Positions 63,126 through 64,000 of a stretch of 64,000 nt of DNA are shown here, piece after piece. The DNA is taken from the NCBI GenBank assembly GCA_963790435.1, contig CAWBOI010000001.1:1426001-1490000 (forward strand), read 5' to 3'. Made by a program: the position numbers and the translations under genes. The notes under the pieces were generated by a model, which was not told the DNA's origin, ran no database searches, and saw only the letters and a program-made list of their open reading frames with translations. This stretch comes from Ilyomonas sp963790435. GTDB taxonomy: Bacteria > Bacteroidota > Bacteroidia > Chitinophagales > Chitinophagaceae. How positions within the stretch are numbered: the first letter of the stretch is position 1; every line of letters starts with the position of its first letter.

Positions 63126-63935
63126 CTATTTGCCTTTGACAATTTTGTAATAACTATAAAAATTTTCTATCGTTGTTTTTGGAAATAAAATTTTGAATTC
63201 AAAACATTGAAGCAGTTGATTTTTGTTTTCTGCGTTCTTCACTTTTTTCAAAAATGTTTCAAGCCTTTGTTTACTGACAACACCTTCACTATTTAGAAAC
63301 TGCCCCCAAACTCCTGAACTCCGTGGAAATGGAATTAGTTCAACGTCCATATTTGAAACAAATGATTTGGGAAATAATCTTTGATAAGATTTTAGGTTAT
63401 ATAACCAAGATCCACCGTGAACTATTTCTGCTTCTGGATGTCGTTTGCTGATAGCTTCAAACATCTTCTTTAATTCGGAAATTCTTATTAAATGTCTTTC
63501 GATTGAGAGAGGGCCAGCACTTGAATTATCCCGATTTTTAAAGTGTATTTTTATTACGTTATAATCATTCCCTATTTGTGAAACAAAATCAAATCTGAAA
63601 CAGCCAAAATACTCCTTATGATTTTCAGAACCACTGCCATTTTCTAAATAAAGTTCATAAGCAATAACATCTGCAGACTCATTGTTATTGATTCTGTTGC
63701 ATAACTCCTGCCATTGAGGCGTCGTTGGATCAAAAGACCATTCATTGTTACTTACTTTTAAGACTTCTATATTGTGTACTCTACGCCAGTATTGAGTAAA
63801 CTCCAACAATGCTTTTTCGGTTGAAATGTTTAAAATCTCAATAGCCCTTTTTGCATAAGCAAGTTGTAAAGAGAAGTGTTCTAATGGAAATTCCACTTTG
63901 CTTACTATTGTTTCATTCTTGAAGCTTTTAGGCAT
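63126..63935 (-). CDS. Hypothetical protein of unknown function
   Basis: 269 residues from ATG 63933-63935 (a TTG nine bases upstream is possible). Mixed alpha/beta, no signal peptide or membrane segment; conserved-looking clusters WRRVHNIEVLKV, EYFGCFRFDF and EIVHGGSWLYNLKSYQRLFP. No family recognised. The gene is more AT-rich than those before it and is separated from them by a REP-like palindrome, so it may be an acquired gene. Its neighbours on the right are outside the window. Confidence 0.6.
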   Translation of the reverse strand: MPKSFKNETIVSKVEFPLEHFSLQLAYAKRAIEILNISTEKALLEFTQYWRRVHNIEVLKVSNNEWSFDPTTPQWQELCNRINNNESADVIAYELYLENGSGSENHKEYFGCFRFDFVSQIGNDYNVIKIHFKNRDNSSAGPLSIERHLIRISELKKMFEAISKRHPEAEIVHGGSWLYNLKSYQRLFPKSFVSNMDVELIPFPRSSGVWGQFLNSEGVVSKQRLETFLKKVKNAENKNQLLQCFEFKILFPKTTIENFYSYYKIVKGK

Positions 63936-64000
63936 AGAATACAAATCTATTATGTAAAGTTTACTATACTTTTAAATTTATTTATGTTGCTAAAAACCAG

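Noticed and set aside
1..64000. tRNA or rRNA genes
   Set aside because: No cloverleaf with conserved T-loop GTTCRA and acceptor pairing, and no rRNA core sequence, was recognised by eye on either strand.

Overview
The window looks like a chromosomal segment of a Bacteroidota bacterium, most likely a Chitinophagales/Chitinophagaceae-type genome. The evidence is a giant PKD protein ending in a gliding-type (T9SS type B) sorting domain, a secreted GH13 amylase ending in a T9SS type A sorting domain, a BamA-family lipoprotein resembling TamL, GH3-family acyl-adenylate proteins, PD40/OmpA proteins, and several -7 promoter boxes of the Bacteroidota form TAnnTTTG with no Shine-Dalgarno-like sites. 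No rRNA, tRNA, CRISPR array, integrase or IS transposase was recognised. The DNA is moderately AT-rich.

Layout. 1-5.0 kb: proteostasis and lipid housekeeping (clpX partial, two tandem clpP paralogues, accD, dprA). 5.0-9.2 kb: AraC regulator divergent from a phytanoyl-CoA-dioxygenase-like enzyme, a HAD phosphatase, and an AT-rich small membrane gene set among repeats. 9.2-13.2 kb: acetate pathway (pta, frameshifted ackA). 13.4-18.6 kb: TamL-like outer membrane lipoprotein, TrmH-type RNA methyltransferase, LolCE/FtsX-type permease, HNH nuclease. 18.6-23.7 kb: tolC-emrA-emrB type efflux operon with convergent tetR; both promoters carry the same operator, TTAAAC-N4-GTTTAA. 23.7-32 kb: MscS channel, then a five-gene minus-strand operon DUF58-transglutaminase-MoxR-small protein-TPR protein. 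32-45 kb: methyltransferase, OmpA/PD40 protein (frameshifted), YpfJ metalloprotease, malQ, FAD oxidoreductase (two indels), lipB, GH3-family protein, PPIC isomerase and two small orphans. 45-53 kb: giant PKD protein, flavin reductase, MarR-MFS operon with a 28-bp perfect operator, isochorismatase-like hydrolase. 53-64 kb: carbohydrate section (GH15, GH13, GH32) with two thioredoxin-like proteins, a PD40 protein and an orphan gene at the edge.

The intergenic DNA is the most unusual part. It holds arrays with a strict 7-bp period (units such as G-NNN-CAA, GATGNNN, GTGARTG) arranged as inverted arms; a second family with an 8-bp period (CRCRAAGR) also in inverted arms; 33-bp REP-like palindromes; a nested three-way inverted repeat; and a GCAAAA(A/C)CAAA motif that recurs at many gene junctions and is built into several terminator hairpins. 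Three otherwise intact genes (ackA, the OmpA gene, the FAD oxidoreductase) are broken by single-base indels, which raises the question of assembly error versus real decay.

Functional links: Pta/AckA make acetate and ATP; MalQ, GH15 and GH13 point to alpha-glucan use and GH32 to fructan or sucrose use; the TetR and MarR loci are self-contained, locally regulated efflux modules; the MoxR-DUF58-transglutaminase operon is a conserved envelope module whose job is not settled.
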